Part shown: one piece after another, positions 1 through 5,628 of the stretch
Position numbering within the stretch: the stretch's first letter is position 1
How the letters are laid out: each line of letters opens with the position of its first letter
Assembly (NCBI RefSeq): GCF_937920075.1
Contig: NZ_CALETI010000064.1
Coordinates: 1 to 18,051, forward strand
Length of the DNA: 18,051 nucleotides
Source of the DNA: an uncultured Agitococcus sp.
GTDB taxonomy: Bacteria > Pseudomonadota > Gammaproteobacteria > Pseudomonadales > Moraxellaceae
Direction of reading: 5' to 3'
Notes under the pieces: model-generated
The model's input: the letters and a program-made list of their open reading frames with translations, nothing else
Databases searched by the model: none
What the model was told of the DNA's origin: nothing
Translations under genes and position numbers: made by a program

Positions 1-180
1 CGGATACCCTTTAATACACCGTAGATATTCTTCCTCCCATGTTTCGTTTTTCACAATGGCATTGTGAAGCGAAATAGCAAACATGGTCACAAAGTCAGTA
101 AAGACCGTGTAGCGGTGTTTACTGGGTGAAATACGGTTAAAAATATCCAAAAAATCTTTATGGGTTGCAATAACTACCAT
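1..180 (-). CDS. N-terminus of a plasmid N6-DNA-methylase-like protein (partial)
   Basis: An open frame of 60 codons runs from ATG at 180 off the left edge. A GGAG Shine-Dalgarno (rc of 188-191) lies 7 nt upstream of that ATG, which supports the start. The peptide begins MVVIATHKDFLDIFNRIS, continues with a YTVFTDFVTMFAISLHNA segment, and then has an EEEYLRCI segment. This pattern (short helix with FLDIFNR, then a DFV-A-A-SLHNA helix, then E--YL-I--Y) resembles the N-terminal helical region of N6-DNA methylases common on conjugative and mobilizable elements. The catalytic part (NPPY-type motif) is outside the window, so the function is inferred from the N-terminus only. Confidence 0.5.
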   Translation of the reverse strand, partial: MVVIATHKDFLDIFNRISPSKHRYTVFTDFVTMFAISLHNAIVKNETWEEEYLRCIKGYP

Positions 181-195
181 AAATATGCTCCATAA

Positions 196-229
196 GCGTG
201 TAGAGCTGGTGCAACCAGCGCATACACGC
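196..229 (-). promoter_or_regulatory. Hairpin in the methylase-like gene leader
   Basis: Nested inverted repeat just upstream of the start codon at 180. The outer arms are GCGTGTA (196-202) and TACACGC (223-229). The inner arms are GCTGGT (205-210) and ACCAGC (214-219) around a GCA loop, with a 2/3-nt internal loop between the two stems. It ends 16 nt before the start codon and 5 nt from the GGAG ribosome-binding site, so it could affect translation or be a repressor operator. No U-run follows, so it does not look like a terminator. Confidence 0.5.
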
Positions 230-283
230 GGGTTACTAGCTCACACAGGCTTATCAAGCGATACGACCCTCCAGTTCTCCCGA

Positions 284-297
284 TGACGCTTGCGTCA
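284..297. repeat. Perfect palindrome TGACGC-TT-GCGTCA
   Basis: Six-base perfect arms around a 2-nt centre, located between the two small minus-strand ORFs and the methylase-like gene. Its size and shape fit a dimeric repressor site, but no regulator can be assigned. The rest of 298-373 shows nothing recognisable. Confidence 0.35.
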
Positions 298-373
298 CAA
301 GGAGAAAAAAAGGGCGTTGAAAAGTGGGAGATTGTTTATATGGATTTTTTATGAAGAGTCAAAAGCAAACCGC

Positions 374-547
374 CTAATTAAGACGGTTTATATCTTTGTA
401 AGTTATATCTAGCCCAAATAAAGCATTTATCAGTTCGGGGTAAACGTAGAGATCATAGTGTGAACCAAAAGAGGTTATGCCCACCCATGTCTCATATTCG
501 GTGTCAATTACAGGAATGTGTGCGCTACTCAGGCGTTCGTAATCCAT
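374..547 (-). CDS. Small hypothetical protein (57 aa)
   Basis: ATG at 547 to TAG at 374-376. The product starts MDYERLSSAHIPVIDTEYE and then has a GSHYDLYVYPELINALFG segment. It is soluble, acidic and rich in tyrosine, and I do not recognise the family. It begins 3 nt after the stop of the ORF at 551-739, so the two are probably co-transcribed. An alternative ATG at 551 overlaps that stop (TGATG) but gives only a few codons before a stop in its frame. The support is compact arrangement and plausible protein composition. Confidence 0.4.
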   Translation of the reverse strand: MDYERLSSAHIPVIDTEYETWVGITSFGSHYDLYVYPELINALFGLDITYKDINRLN

Positions 548-550
548 CCA

Positions 551-739
551 TCAAAAATTTGGGAAGGCAAGCCATTGGAATACTTCACGGTATTCATCGG
601 TATCACTGTCATAGAGGTCGGTAATGTCATCATAAGAAATGATCCCTTGCTTTATCAGGTGTTCAACAAGTATCGTTTGGTTGATGTGACTCGAAACGTA
701 GTCGTAGTGAAAATGTGTCAGTGGGGTAGTGCGTGTCAT
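551..739 (-). CDS. Small hypothetical protein (62 aa)
   Basis: ATG at 739 to TGA at 551-553. The product is acidic with an IISYDDITDLYDSDTDEYRE stretch and a terminal FQWLAFPNF. No family is recognised. No good Shine-Dalgarno is visible, and the start codon lies inside the outer arm of the inverted repeat at 729-880, so expression may be tied to that structure. It is the upstream member of a probable two-gene unit with the 57-aa ORF that starts 3 nt after it. Confidence 0.4.
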   Translation of the reverse strand: MTRTTPLTHFHYDYVSSHINQTILVEHLIKQGIISYDDITDLYDSDTDEYREVFQWLAFPNF

Positions 740-880
740 AGCGAAAAATTAGGAATAGACATACACCAAACACCACTTCAAAAACCCGTGAATGCAAGGA
801 GGAATCTGCAAGAGCATTCCTTGTATTCACGGGTGAAGTGGTAGTGTGTAAGTGGCTATGACGTTTCGCTATGAACGCAC
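729..880. repeat. 152-bp nested inverted repeat
   Basis: Outer arms are 729-746 and 864-880 (core CATAGCGAAA against TTTCGCTATG, flanked by GTGCGT and ACGCAC, with a 1-nt bulge). Inner arms are 773-800 and 818-841. They pair as CCACTTC/GAAGTGG, ACCCGTGAAT/ATTCACGGGT and CAAGGA/TCCTTG, with a 4-nt A insertion in the left arm and one mismatch. The apical loop is about 17 nt. The whole region can fold into one long cruciform. It could be a MITE-like element, a plasmid transfer or single-strand initiation site, or a large transcript hairpin; the sequence does not decide. Confidence 0.6.
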
Positions 881-1008
881 AAACTTATTACGCATTACAA
901 AAGTGTTTTTTATATTACGCTCTCTATATGAAGCTTGATGTGTGGTGATGTAGCATTGAGTATATCCATAAAGATACCCAATTATATCCAATTCACGATC
1001 CAATGCGT

Positions 1009-1443
1009 TTAACTGAGATAAACAGGGCGCAATCCATTGAATCCCTTCATTTTACGGTCGTTAGTCATAAATACATCACAATGCGCTTCTATCGCTGTAG
1101 CAATATGAATAGCATCAGGCAAAGCGGTCTTGTGTGCTGCTCGTATAGCTGCTGCTTTATCCAAAACATTCAAGCTAATTGGTGTGAGTGTGACAATTTC
1201 TGCATCAGCCAAAAACTCACGGTAAGTAATCGCTACATCAGAACGCCCCAATTGATAGGGGCGGATCAACAATTCAGCAAGTGTTAATTCACTGGTGACA
1301 ATTTGATAATCGCCATTCATTGCAGCTTCAAACACGGGAAGTATCACGGGGAAAAAAATAGGGTGTTTTTCCAAAAAGTAGATGAAGCAATTCGTATCGA
1401 GATAAACTTTTGCAGCTCCTGTAAGTTGGCTTAATGTGTCCAT
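1009..1443 (-). CDS. vapC: PIN-domain ribonuclease toxin (VapC-like)
   Basis: The 144-residue product is a single PIN domain, the Mg-dependent RNase fold of VapC toxins, which usually cleave tRNA or rRNA. The acidic catalytic set is visible: D16 in YLDTNCFIYFLE, E57 in SELTLAELL, D110 in LPDAIHIATA and D129 in FMTNDRKM. Length and motif spacing fit the family. The start overlaps the end of the upstream AbrB-type gene by 13 bp, the usual antitoxin-first arrangement with translational coupling. The target RNA cannot be predicted. The gap 881-1008 downstream holds no gene or clear terminator. Confidence 0.88.
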   Translation of the reverse strand: MDTLSQLTGAAKVYLDTNCFIYFLEKHPIFFPVILPVFEAAMNGDYQIVTSELTLAELLIRPYQLGRSDVAITYREFLADAEIVTLTPISLNVLDKAAAIRAAHKTALPDAIHIATAIEAHCDVFMTNDRKMKGFNGLRPVYLS

Positions 1444-1694
1444 GCGTCTCTATCTTCACGAAGTAATCTTACGCTTTCATCAGGATCAATTGGGTTTATC
1501 AAGGATTGTCCAGCCCCTGCAAATTTCATTAGTTTGTTTACACGCTCTTGAGTAACCGAACGAACAGGGCGCAAAAGAATACCGCCCGTTGTTATTTCAA
1601 CTTCAAGAATATCATTAGGCTCAATACCTGCCTTTATACCAATATCACTTGGAATGGTGATTTGGCGTTTTTCACGAACACGAACAGTGGACAT
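1431..1694 (-). CDS. vapB: AbrB/MazE-type antitoxin (VapB-like)
   Basis: The product begins MSTVRVREKRQITIPSDIG and has the swapped-hairpin AbrB fold signature (V-E-RQITIP--I, then I--GD/ND-LEVE, then GGILLRPV) in its first 45 residues. A C-terminal tail would bind the PIN toxin encoded directly downstream. I prefer the ATG at 1694, because the family normally starts a few residues before this strand. An ATG at 1709 would add five residues, and neither has a strong ribosome-binding site. The gene probably represses its own operon through the repeats just upstream. Confidence 0.85.
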   Translation of the reverse strand: MSTVRVREKRQITIPSDIGIKAGIEPNDILEVEITTGGILLRPVRSVTQERVNKLMKFAGAGQSLINPIDPDESVRLLREDRDAWTH

Positions 1695-1710
1695 GACAAT
1701 TGCTACCATA

Positions 1711-1757
1711 GTAGGAAAGTTATATTAACTGTAGGAAAGTATAACTATAACTGTTAT
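1711..1757 (-). promoter_or_regulatory. Operator/promoter region of the VapBC-like operon
   Basis: Two exact copies of GTAGGAAAGT lie at 1711-1720 and 1731-1740, exactly 20 bp apart and so on the same helix face. They are followed by an inverted repeat ATAAC...GTTAT at 1741-1757. On the minus strand this region also holds AT-rich -10-like hexamers (TATAAC, TATACT). Direct repeats at the promoter are what an AbrB-type autorepressor with its toxin would bind; that role is inferred. Confidence 0.55.
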
Positions 1758-1784
1758 TTCTGCAAGTGTAGGGAGGATGTTTTC

Positions 1785-1823
1785 ATAAAAAGGCGTACCA
1801 AAAACGTGGGTTTTTGATACGCC
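1785..1823 (-). terminator. Intrinsic terminator, minus-strand orientation
   Basis: Arms 1792-1805 and 1810-1823 (GGCGTACCAAAAAC and GTTTTTGATACGCC) pair over 14 bp with one G-T type mismatch and a 4-nt loop. Read on the minus strand the stem is followed by TTTTTATG, a U-run. It would stop leftward transcription before the VapBC-like promoter. One arm contains TTTGATAC, the octamer also found in the Rep iterons. Confidence 0.5.
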
Positions 1824-1902
1824 GCTAGACGATACCGAAAAAATGGCTTAAACGTGACTTGAAGTGTCTCAAAAAGCAGTATCAAAAACTATGTATCAAA
1901 AA
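1811..1902. repeat. Three copies of the TTTGATAC octamer upstream of the serine recombinase
   Basis: TTTGATAC occurs at 1813-1820 on the plus strand and as GTATCAAA at 1879-1886 and 1893-1900. The latter two sit in a 10-bp direct repeat GTATCAAAAA spaced by 14 bp. The same octamer is the core of the origin iterons 1.5-1.8 kb away. It could be a resolution or recombinase site for the adjacent gene, or a secondary Rep-binding site. The remainder of 1824-1986 shows an AT-rich region with a possible -10 (TACAAT, 1926-1931) but no convincing -35. Confidence 0.4.
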
Positions 1903-1986
1903 TTTCTCTTTTTTAACCTTTTCGCTACAATCAAAAACAGCTCAATCAATGCCCGCACCACTTTTGAAAACTTAGTATAGAAAAAT

Positions 1987-2574
1987 ATGAATATCAATGT
2001 TGGCTATGCCCGTGTATCAACTGACGAACAACTTCTTGACCTGCAACTAGACGCATTGAAAAAATATGGGTGCGAAAAAATCTATCAAGAACACATTTCA
2101 GGGGGAAGGGGACGAAAAGAACGCCCTCAATTAGCCGATTGCCTAAGCAACATTCGTTCAGGTGATACGTTGGTCGTTTGGCGACTTGATCGCTTGGGGC
2201 GTAGCCTCAAGGATTTAATCGAAATTGTGGGGGAATTAGACCGTCTTGGTGTCGGTTTAGTGTCATTGCGCGAAAATATAGACACAACCAGTGCAACAGG
2301 TCGGTTAATTTTTCACGTTTTCGCGTCACTGGCACAATTCGAGCGAGAATTGATCCAAGAACGCACAAAAGCAGGTGTTGAAGCAGCACGAGCGCGTGGT
2401 CGAAAAGGTGGACGACCTCAAAAACTTAACGACCGTGAAAAGGCAATGGTTCGTACCTTAATGGCTGATCCTAAAAATAGTGTTCAGGATATTGCGAAGC
2501 AATTTGGCGTGTCTCGCTCCATGTTGTATCGTGTTGTACGGGAAGCACAAACATTAAAGAGTGGGGGAGTGTAA
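1987..2574 (+). CDS. Serine recombinase, resolvase/invertase family
   Basis: A 195-residue small serine recombinase. The catalytic serine is in YARVST near residue 11, and the R-L-RLGRS motif follows in VVWRLDRLGRSLKDL. A long E-helix segment (FASLAQFERELIQERTKAG) leads to a C-terminal helix-turn-helix (VQDIAKQFGVSRSMLYRVV). Length and order match plasmid resolvases and DNA invertases. The natural role would be resolving plasmid multimers or inverting a segment; no inverted pair of sites was seen. Its stop overlaps the start of the next gene (TAATG), so the two are translationally coupled. Confidence 0.9.
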   Translation: MNINVGYARVSTDEQLLDLQLDALKKYGCEKIYQEHISGGRGRKERPQLADCLSNIRSGDTLVVWRLDRLGRSLKDLIEIVGELDRLGVGLVSLRENIDTTSATGRLIFHVFASLAQFERELIQERTKAGVEAARARGRKGGRPQKLNDREKAMVRTLMADPKNSVQDIAKQFGVSRSMLYRVVREAQTLKSGGV

Positions 2575-3074
2575 TGAGTGATTTTATTGATAAGTTATTA
2601 AGTGTATTAGAAAGTGTTTTTATTGCTGTTTTGATTTTAGTTTTTGTTATAAACCCATTTATACCTCCAAAAATTCCTATTCTTAATAACGAAAAATTAA
2701 GAGAAGAAATTTATAAAACAAAAACTTGCGAACGTTTTATTTTACTTGATCCTGAAAAATTCGGGCATGAGCTTATTCATCGTTCTATTCGCATAACATC
2801 TTATGAAGCAAAGGATACCTTTATGGCAAATATATTGAGTTATATTCTTAATAGAAAAGATACATGGGTATTTAAAGGTGATTTTTATAGCTATGAGTTA
2901 CCAATTGACACGAAAGGTCAAACAACACCCAAAAAAACCCGCCAAGCAAAAAACGAATTTTATGGTGAAGTCTCGATAGTGGGAACAGAACGAATAGTTA
3001 CAGTTTTGAAAGTTCTCCAGCCGAACGACTCAGAGAAAAAGTTTAGACCACTTTTTTTTGCTTGCTACCGCTAA
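2574..3074 (+). CDS. Small membrane-anchored protein of unknown function
   Basis: The 166-residue product has one strongly hydrophobic N-terminal segment (VLESVFIAVLILVFVINPF, about residues 11-30) followed by a soluble basic domain. It looks like a type II single-pass protein or an uncleaved signal anchor. A lysine-rich loop (TPKKTRQAKNEF) precedes the last strand region (GEVSIVGTERIVTVLKVL). No family is recognised. The start overlaps the recombinase stop by one base, so it is made from the same transcript. The coding sequence is more AT-rich than the recombinase gene, which suggests a different origin. Confidence 0.6.
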   Translation: MSDFIDKLLSVLESVFIAVLILVFVINPFIPPKIPILNNEKLREEIYKTKTCERFILLDPEKFGHELIHRSIRITSYEAKDTFMANILSYILNRKDTWVFKGDFYSYELPIDTKGQTTPKKTRQAKNEFYGEVSIVGTERIVTVLKVLQPNDSEKKFRPLFFACYR

Positions 3075-3271
3075 ACAAGCTGTTTCTTGAAAAGGCTTGT
3101 TTTAGCCTCATGGTGATAGTTTTTTCTGCTGGCATACGTTTCCACTGCTTTTGTGTCTAAAGCCTCGTAAAACGCGAATTTACGGGGTTTACGACGGTTT
3201 TTTATTATTACTTCGCCTTTCAATTTCTGTTTTAAATAAAAAATAAAAAATAAAACAACAACAAACTTCAT
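3071..3271 (-). CDS. Possible small basic protein (66 aa)
   Basis: ATG at 3271 to TAG at 3071-3073, converging on and slightly overlapping the end of the preceding gene. The product has a hydrophobic N-terminus (MKFVVVLFFIFYLKQ) and a lysine/arginine-rich remainder (RRKPRKFAFYEALD). Codon choice looks plausible and it fills the only space before the origin. No ribosome-binding site is visible and no family is recognised, so it may be spurious. Confidence 0.25.
   Translation of the reverse strand: MKFVVVLFFIFYLKQKLKGEVIIKNRRKPRKFAFYEALDTKAVETYASRKNYHHEAKTSLFKKQLV
3073..3103 (+). terminator. Weak hairpin terminator after the membrane-protein gene
   Basis: AAACAAGC (3073-3080) pairs with GCTTGTTT (3095-3102) directly after the stop codon, with a short U-rich tail. 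It would end the recombinase/membrane-protein transcript before the origin. The U-run is short, so strength is uncertain. Confidence 0.35.
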
Positions 3272-3274
3272 TTA

Positions 3275-3345
3275 TATCGCGTATGCGATAACAACAATTG
3301 TTTGTTTTTTTAAATGTATTTGTTTTTGTTATTGTTATGGACACC
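3275..3345. other. AT-rich part of the replication origin with small palindromes
   Basis: A palindrome TATCGC-GTAT-GCGATA (3275-3290) and AACAATTGTT (3293-3302) are followed by a T-rich stretch to about 3340. Its position beside the iterons fits a DNA-unwinding element, the usual neighbour of Rep_3 iterons. No perfect DnaA box was found; TTATGGACA at 3336-3344 differs from the consensus at one key position. Confidence 0.4.
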
Positions 3346-3380
3346 ACCGCAGCCCTTACGCAGCAAGGCTTACAAAAACG

Positions 3381-3645
3381 AAAAGCGAGACTTTGATACC
3401 TAAAAGCGAGACTTTGATACCTAAAAGCGAGACTTTGATACCTCGAAAAGCGAGACTTTGATACCTCGAAAAGCGAGACTTTGATACCTAAAAGCGAAAG
3501 GTGATACCAGTTCTTCGCTTTTCACCCCAAAAGCGAGACTTTGATACCTCGAAAGGTGATAGTTTGATACCTAAAAGGTGAGACTTTGATACCTAAAGGT
3601 GAAAAATTTCATTTGGCTTCACCCCAAAAGCGAGACTTTGATACC
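3381..3645 (+). repeat. Iteron array of the plasmid origin (oriV)
   Basis: About ten direct repeats of a unit AAAAGCGAGACTTTGATACC. Full or near-full copies start at 3381, 3402, 3423, 3446, 3469, 3529 and 3626. Variant copies start at 3490, 3552 and 3573, where AGCGAGA is replaced by AGGTGA-type sequence. Spacing in the first block is 21-23 bp, two helical turns, as expected for Rep monomer binding on one helix face. The array ends about 150 bp upstream of the Rep start. Copy number would be set by Rep binding and handcuffing here. Confidence 0.92.
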
Positions 3646-3656
3646 TTGAAAATGAA

Positions 3657-3730
3657 AGGTGAAAGGTGAAAAAACTCTTCACTTTTCACCTAAAAGCGAA
3701 AAGCGAAAACTTATTTCGCTTTTCGCTTTT
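3657..3730. promoter_or_regulatory. Two adjacent inverted repeats upstream of rep (probable operator)
   Basis: The first pair, 3657-3670 and 3678-3691, has 14-nt arms with one mismatch (AGGTGAAA.../...TTTTCACCT). The second pair, 3692-3708 and 3714-3730, has perfect 17-nt arms made of AAAAGCG/CGCTTTT repeats around a 5-nt loop. Both reuse the variable half of the iterons (GGTGA and AAGCG), as is typical for Rep_3 plasmids in which Rep dimers bind inverted half-iterons to repress rep. The second repeat ends 7 nt before a TATAAT box. Confidence 0.65.
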
Positions 3731-3736
3731 TATCTA

Positions 3737-3759
3737 TATAATCGGATAAAACTTATAAT
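3737..3759 (+). promoter_or_regulatory. Candidate rep promoter -10 elements
   Basis: Two exact TATAAT hexamers at 3737-3742 and 3754-3759 lie 36-58 bp upstream of the preferred Rep start. The matching -35 region falls inside the large palindrome at 3692-3730 for the first hexamer, which would allow repression by a bound dimer. No strong -35 hexamer is visible. Confidence 0.4.
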
Positions 3760-3794
3760 TTATCTGTATGGGTCTAGGGTTGGAGGGTGTCTAT

Positions 3795-5120
3795 ATGTCA
3801 GGCGATGGATCGATGTTACCAGTGGTTCGTAAATCAAATTTACTAATTGAATCAATATGTAAGGCGACTACGAATGAGAAGCGCGTTGTTATCATGGGTG
3901 CGTCTAAGGTGCGTAAAGATGACCCTGTAGGACAAACATATTCTTTTCACTTGTCGGAAATAAAAAAATATTCAGGGGTGCAAAACAAACGCTTTTATAA
4001 AGATTTGGCGGAAGCAATTGTTAGTATCAAAAGACGTGACTTATGGCTAAAACAAGAAAGTGGCAGATTTGAATTAACAAATTGGTTTTCTTGGATTGAT
4101 TACGATGAAAAAACACTGACGCTCAAATTTCGGTTCGATCAGTCGGTACACGAGTTTTTGACGGTGCTTGGTGAAAATTTCACAACTTATTTGGTGTCTA
4201 ATGCTATTTCGCTGAATAAAGCTCAATATATAACGCTTTTTGAGTTATTAAAATCATATCAATATAAAGGCAATGGAAAAAAATTTTATCGTGAAATAGA
4301 GATTGATTATCTTTCAGAAAGATTAAACCTTTCTGAAACAGGTTATGAAAGATTTCAGGATTTAAGACGGTTTATTATTGAACCAGCCGTAAAAGCAATT
4401 AACCAATGTACTGATATTTTTATATATAAAGTTGATTATATAAAAACAGGGCGTAAATATACGGCTATTAGCTTTTATTGTGAGCCGAGCGATCAAATAA
4501 GAATTGCACTTGATACACAGAGCGAAAAGCCATTGCCACAGGTAGAAGACGAACAAGAAGAAGATGAGAAGCAAATTGACCTTGTAGAATTTATAGATGA
4601 GAAAGAAAAAGAACTCGATGCGATTAAAGCGGAGTTGTTAAAACACGGAATCATTACCTCTGTTGCTGAAAAGTTTTTACATGATTTTAGCACTGACCAG
4701 ATTCAAAAAAACATAGAGTACACGCTAGAGCAAAAAGCAAAAGGCAAGGTTAGTGATTTAGCAAGATATTTACATGATGCAATCACAAACAATTATGCGA
4801 AGAGTTGGAAGCCACAAAAAACTGAGCCACAAAAAAAACCTTCTGACGTGTCAAAAAAAGCTGCACAAGAGAAAGACCGCGAAGCAGAACGGTTACTTAA
4901 TAAAGAACAACAGGAACTTGAGCGGGCGATAGCCTTTTTTGAGAAATTTGATGAGGTGACACAAGTTTCTATTTTGGATGAAGTAGAACAGAAGCTCACC
5001 AAAATGGAAAAAGTACGTTTTAGTATTGCAAGAAAAGCGAATATGGCACATAAAGAGCGAACTTATGCTTTTCATTTTAAGCAAGTTTTGACCGAAAAAG
5101 GCTTTGAAGTGATTCAATAA
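3795..5120 (+). CDS. repB: Plasmid replication initiator, Rep_3 family
   Basis: The initiator binds iterons and opens the origin. Residues of roughly 10-230 hold the two winged-helix domains of Rep_3 proteins, with the typical VVRKSNLLIES start, a YSFHLSEIKKYSGV segment and a YLVSNAISLNKAQYITLFELLKSY helix pair. The second winged helix includes IDYLSERLNLSETGYERFQDLRR. A long charged, probably coiled-coil C-terminal extension follows (acidic QEEDEKQ, then KKAAQEKDREAERLL). I chose ATG 3795 because GGAGGG lies 7 nt upstream; an upstream in-frame ATG at 3768 lacks such a site. The gene is directly downstream of the iterons and probably self-repressing. Confidence 0.92.
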   Translation: MSGDGSMLPVVRKSNLLIESICKATTNEKRVVIMGASKVRKDDPVGQTYSFHLSEIKKYSGVQNKRFYKDLAEAIVSIKRRDLWLKQESGRFELTNWFSWIDYDEKTLTLKFRFDQSVHEFLTVLGENFTTYLVSNAISLNKAQYITLFELLKSYQYKGNGKKFYREIEIDYLSERLNLSETGYERFQDLRRFIIEPAVKAINQCTDIFIYKVDYIKTGRKYTAISFYCEPSDQIRIALDTQSEKPLPQVEDEQEEDEKQIDLVEFIDEKEKELDAIKAELLKHGIITSVAEKFLHDFSTDQIQKNIEYTLEQKAKGKVSDLARYLHDAITNNYAKSWKPQKTEPQKKPSDVSKKAAQEKDREAERLLNKEQQELERAIAFFEKFDEVTQVSILDEVEQKLTKMEKVRFSIARKANMAHKERTYAFHFKQVLTEKGFEVIQ

Positions 5121-5153
5121 GTTATTTACACAGCTATACACACCTTTTAAAAT

Positions 5154-5186
5154 AAAAACCATTGTAAAACAATGGTTTTTATTTGG
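5154..5186 (+). terminator. Rho-independent terminator of rep
   Basis: AAAAACCATTG (5154-5164) and CAATGGTTTTT (5170-5180) form an 11-bp perfect stem with a 5-nt loop, followed by a T-rich tail. The A-rich left arm makes it work in both directions. Confidence 0.85.
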
Positions 5187-5242
5187 TTGTACAGAGGTTT
5201 ACACATAGGTTGTGTACACAGTTTACAGGTGTTGTACACCTG
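5187..5242 (+). promoter_or_regulatory. Cluster of TACAC palindromes upstream of a small membrane-protein gene
   Basis: A perfect palindrome TGTGTACACA (5211-5220) and an inverted repeat CAGGTGT-TGT-ACACCTG (5226-5242) lie 20-50 bp before the next start codon. Related motifs TTGTACA (5187-5193), GTTTACACA (5197-5205) and GTTTACA (5221-5227) are interleaved. The arrangement resembles an operator for a dimeric regulator; which one is unknown. Confidence 0.45.
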
Positions 5243-5262
5243 ATTTTATGTAGGTGGACAGT

Positions 5263-5577
5263 ATGGATTTTATGATTCCTTTTGGTCATTACTGGCTTAT
5301 GTGTATGGCTTTGATGGAACAGGGAAATGGGATGACGTACATACTTCTGTCTTCTGCTCTTGGTATGGGTGCTGGTTGGTTTGCTTATAAACCGATTGAT
5401 GGTCAAGGTGTCGGCGGTGGCTATTTCATTTACTGGTGTTTGTGCTTAATGATCGTATATGTTGCTTTTAATCAAAATGAAAAAGATGTTTATTACTATT
5501 TGGTTGTACCCATGATGTTTTTCGGGCTATGTGTTCGATTTGCGTGGGATGTTATTTATAAGGGATCAGTACAATAG
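5263..5577 (+). CDS. Small multi-pass membrane protein of unknown function
   Basis: The 104-residue product has about three hydrophobic segments. They are MIPFGHYWLMCMALMEQ with ILLSSALGMGAGWFA, then GYFIYWCLCLMIVYVAF, then YYLVVPMMFFGLCVRFAW. There are few charges between them. ATG 5263 is preferred over the upstream GTG at 5254 because AGGTGG (5252-5257) is placed 5 nt before it. No family is recognised. Its position between rep and the coupling ATPase gene, with operator-like repeats upstream, suggests a plasmid maintenance, entry-exclusion or transfer accessory role. This is inference only. Confidence 0.6.
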   Translation: MDFMIPFGHYWLMCMALMEQGNGMTYILLSSALGMGAGWFAYKPIDGQGVGGGYFIYWCLCLMIVYVAFNQNEKDVYYYLVVPMMFFGLCVRFAWDVIYKGSVQ

Positions 5578-5627
5578 AAACGCGCCCGCTATGGCCTTTT
5601 TTAGCCCCATAGCAAAGCGTTTTTATT
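5578..5627. terminator. Convergent-gene terminator
   Basis: AAACGC (5578-5583) pairs with GCGTTT (5617-5622), and GCTATGG (5588-5594) with CCATAGC (5607-5613). The U-run TTTTTATT follows on the plus strand and a shorter U-rich tail on the minus strand. It lies between the stops of two converging genes and probably serves both. Confidence 0.75.
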
Positions 5628-5628
5628 C

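Noticed and set aside
174..257. 27-codon frame started by TTG before the methylase-like gene
   Set aside because: Only a TTG start is available and the frame crosses a hairpin. Not enough support to list it as a gene.
518..844. Plus-strand ORF of 108 aa opposite the small minus-strand genes
   Set aside because: Composition is unlike a protein family, it lacks a ribosome-binding site, and it runs through the nested inverted repeat. The minus-strand ORFs fit better.
1987..2574. Invertible DNA segment next to the serine recombinase
   Set aside because: No pair of inverted short recombination sites flanking a promoter or coding segment was found nearby.
3381..3645. Regular repeats that could suggest a CRISPR array
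   Set aside because: The repeats are nearly contiguous, with 1-3 bp between units rather than unique spacers of about 30 bp. They precede a Rep_3 gene, so they are iterons.
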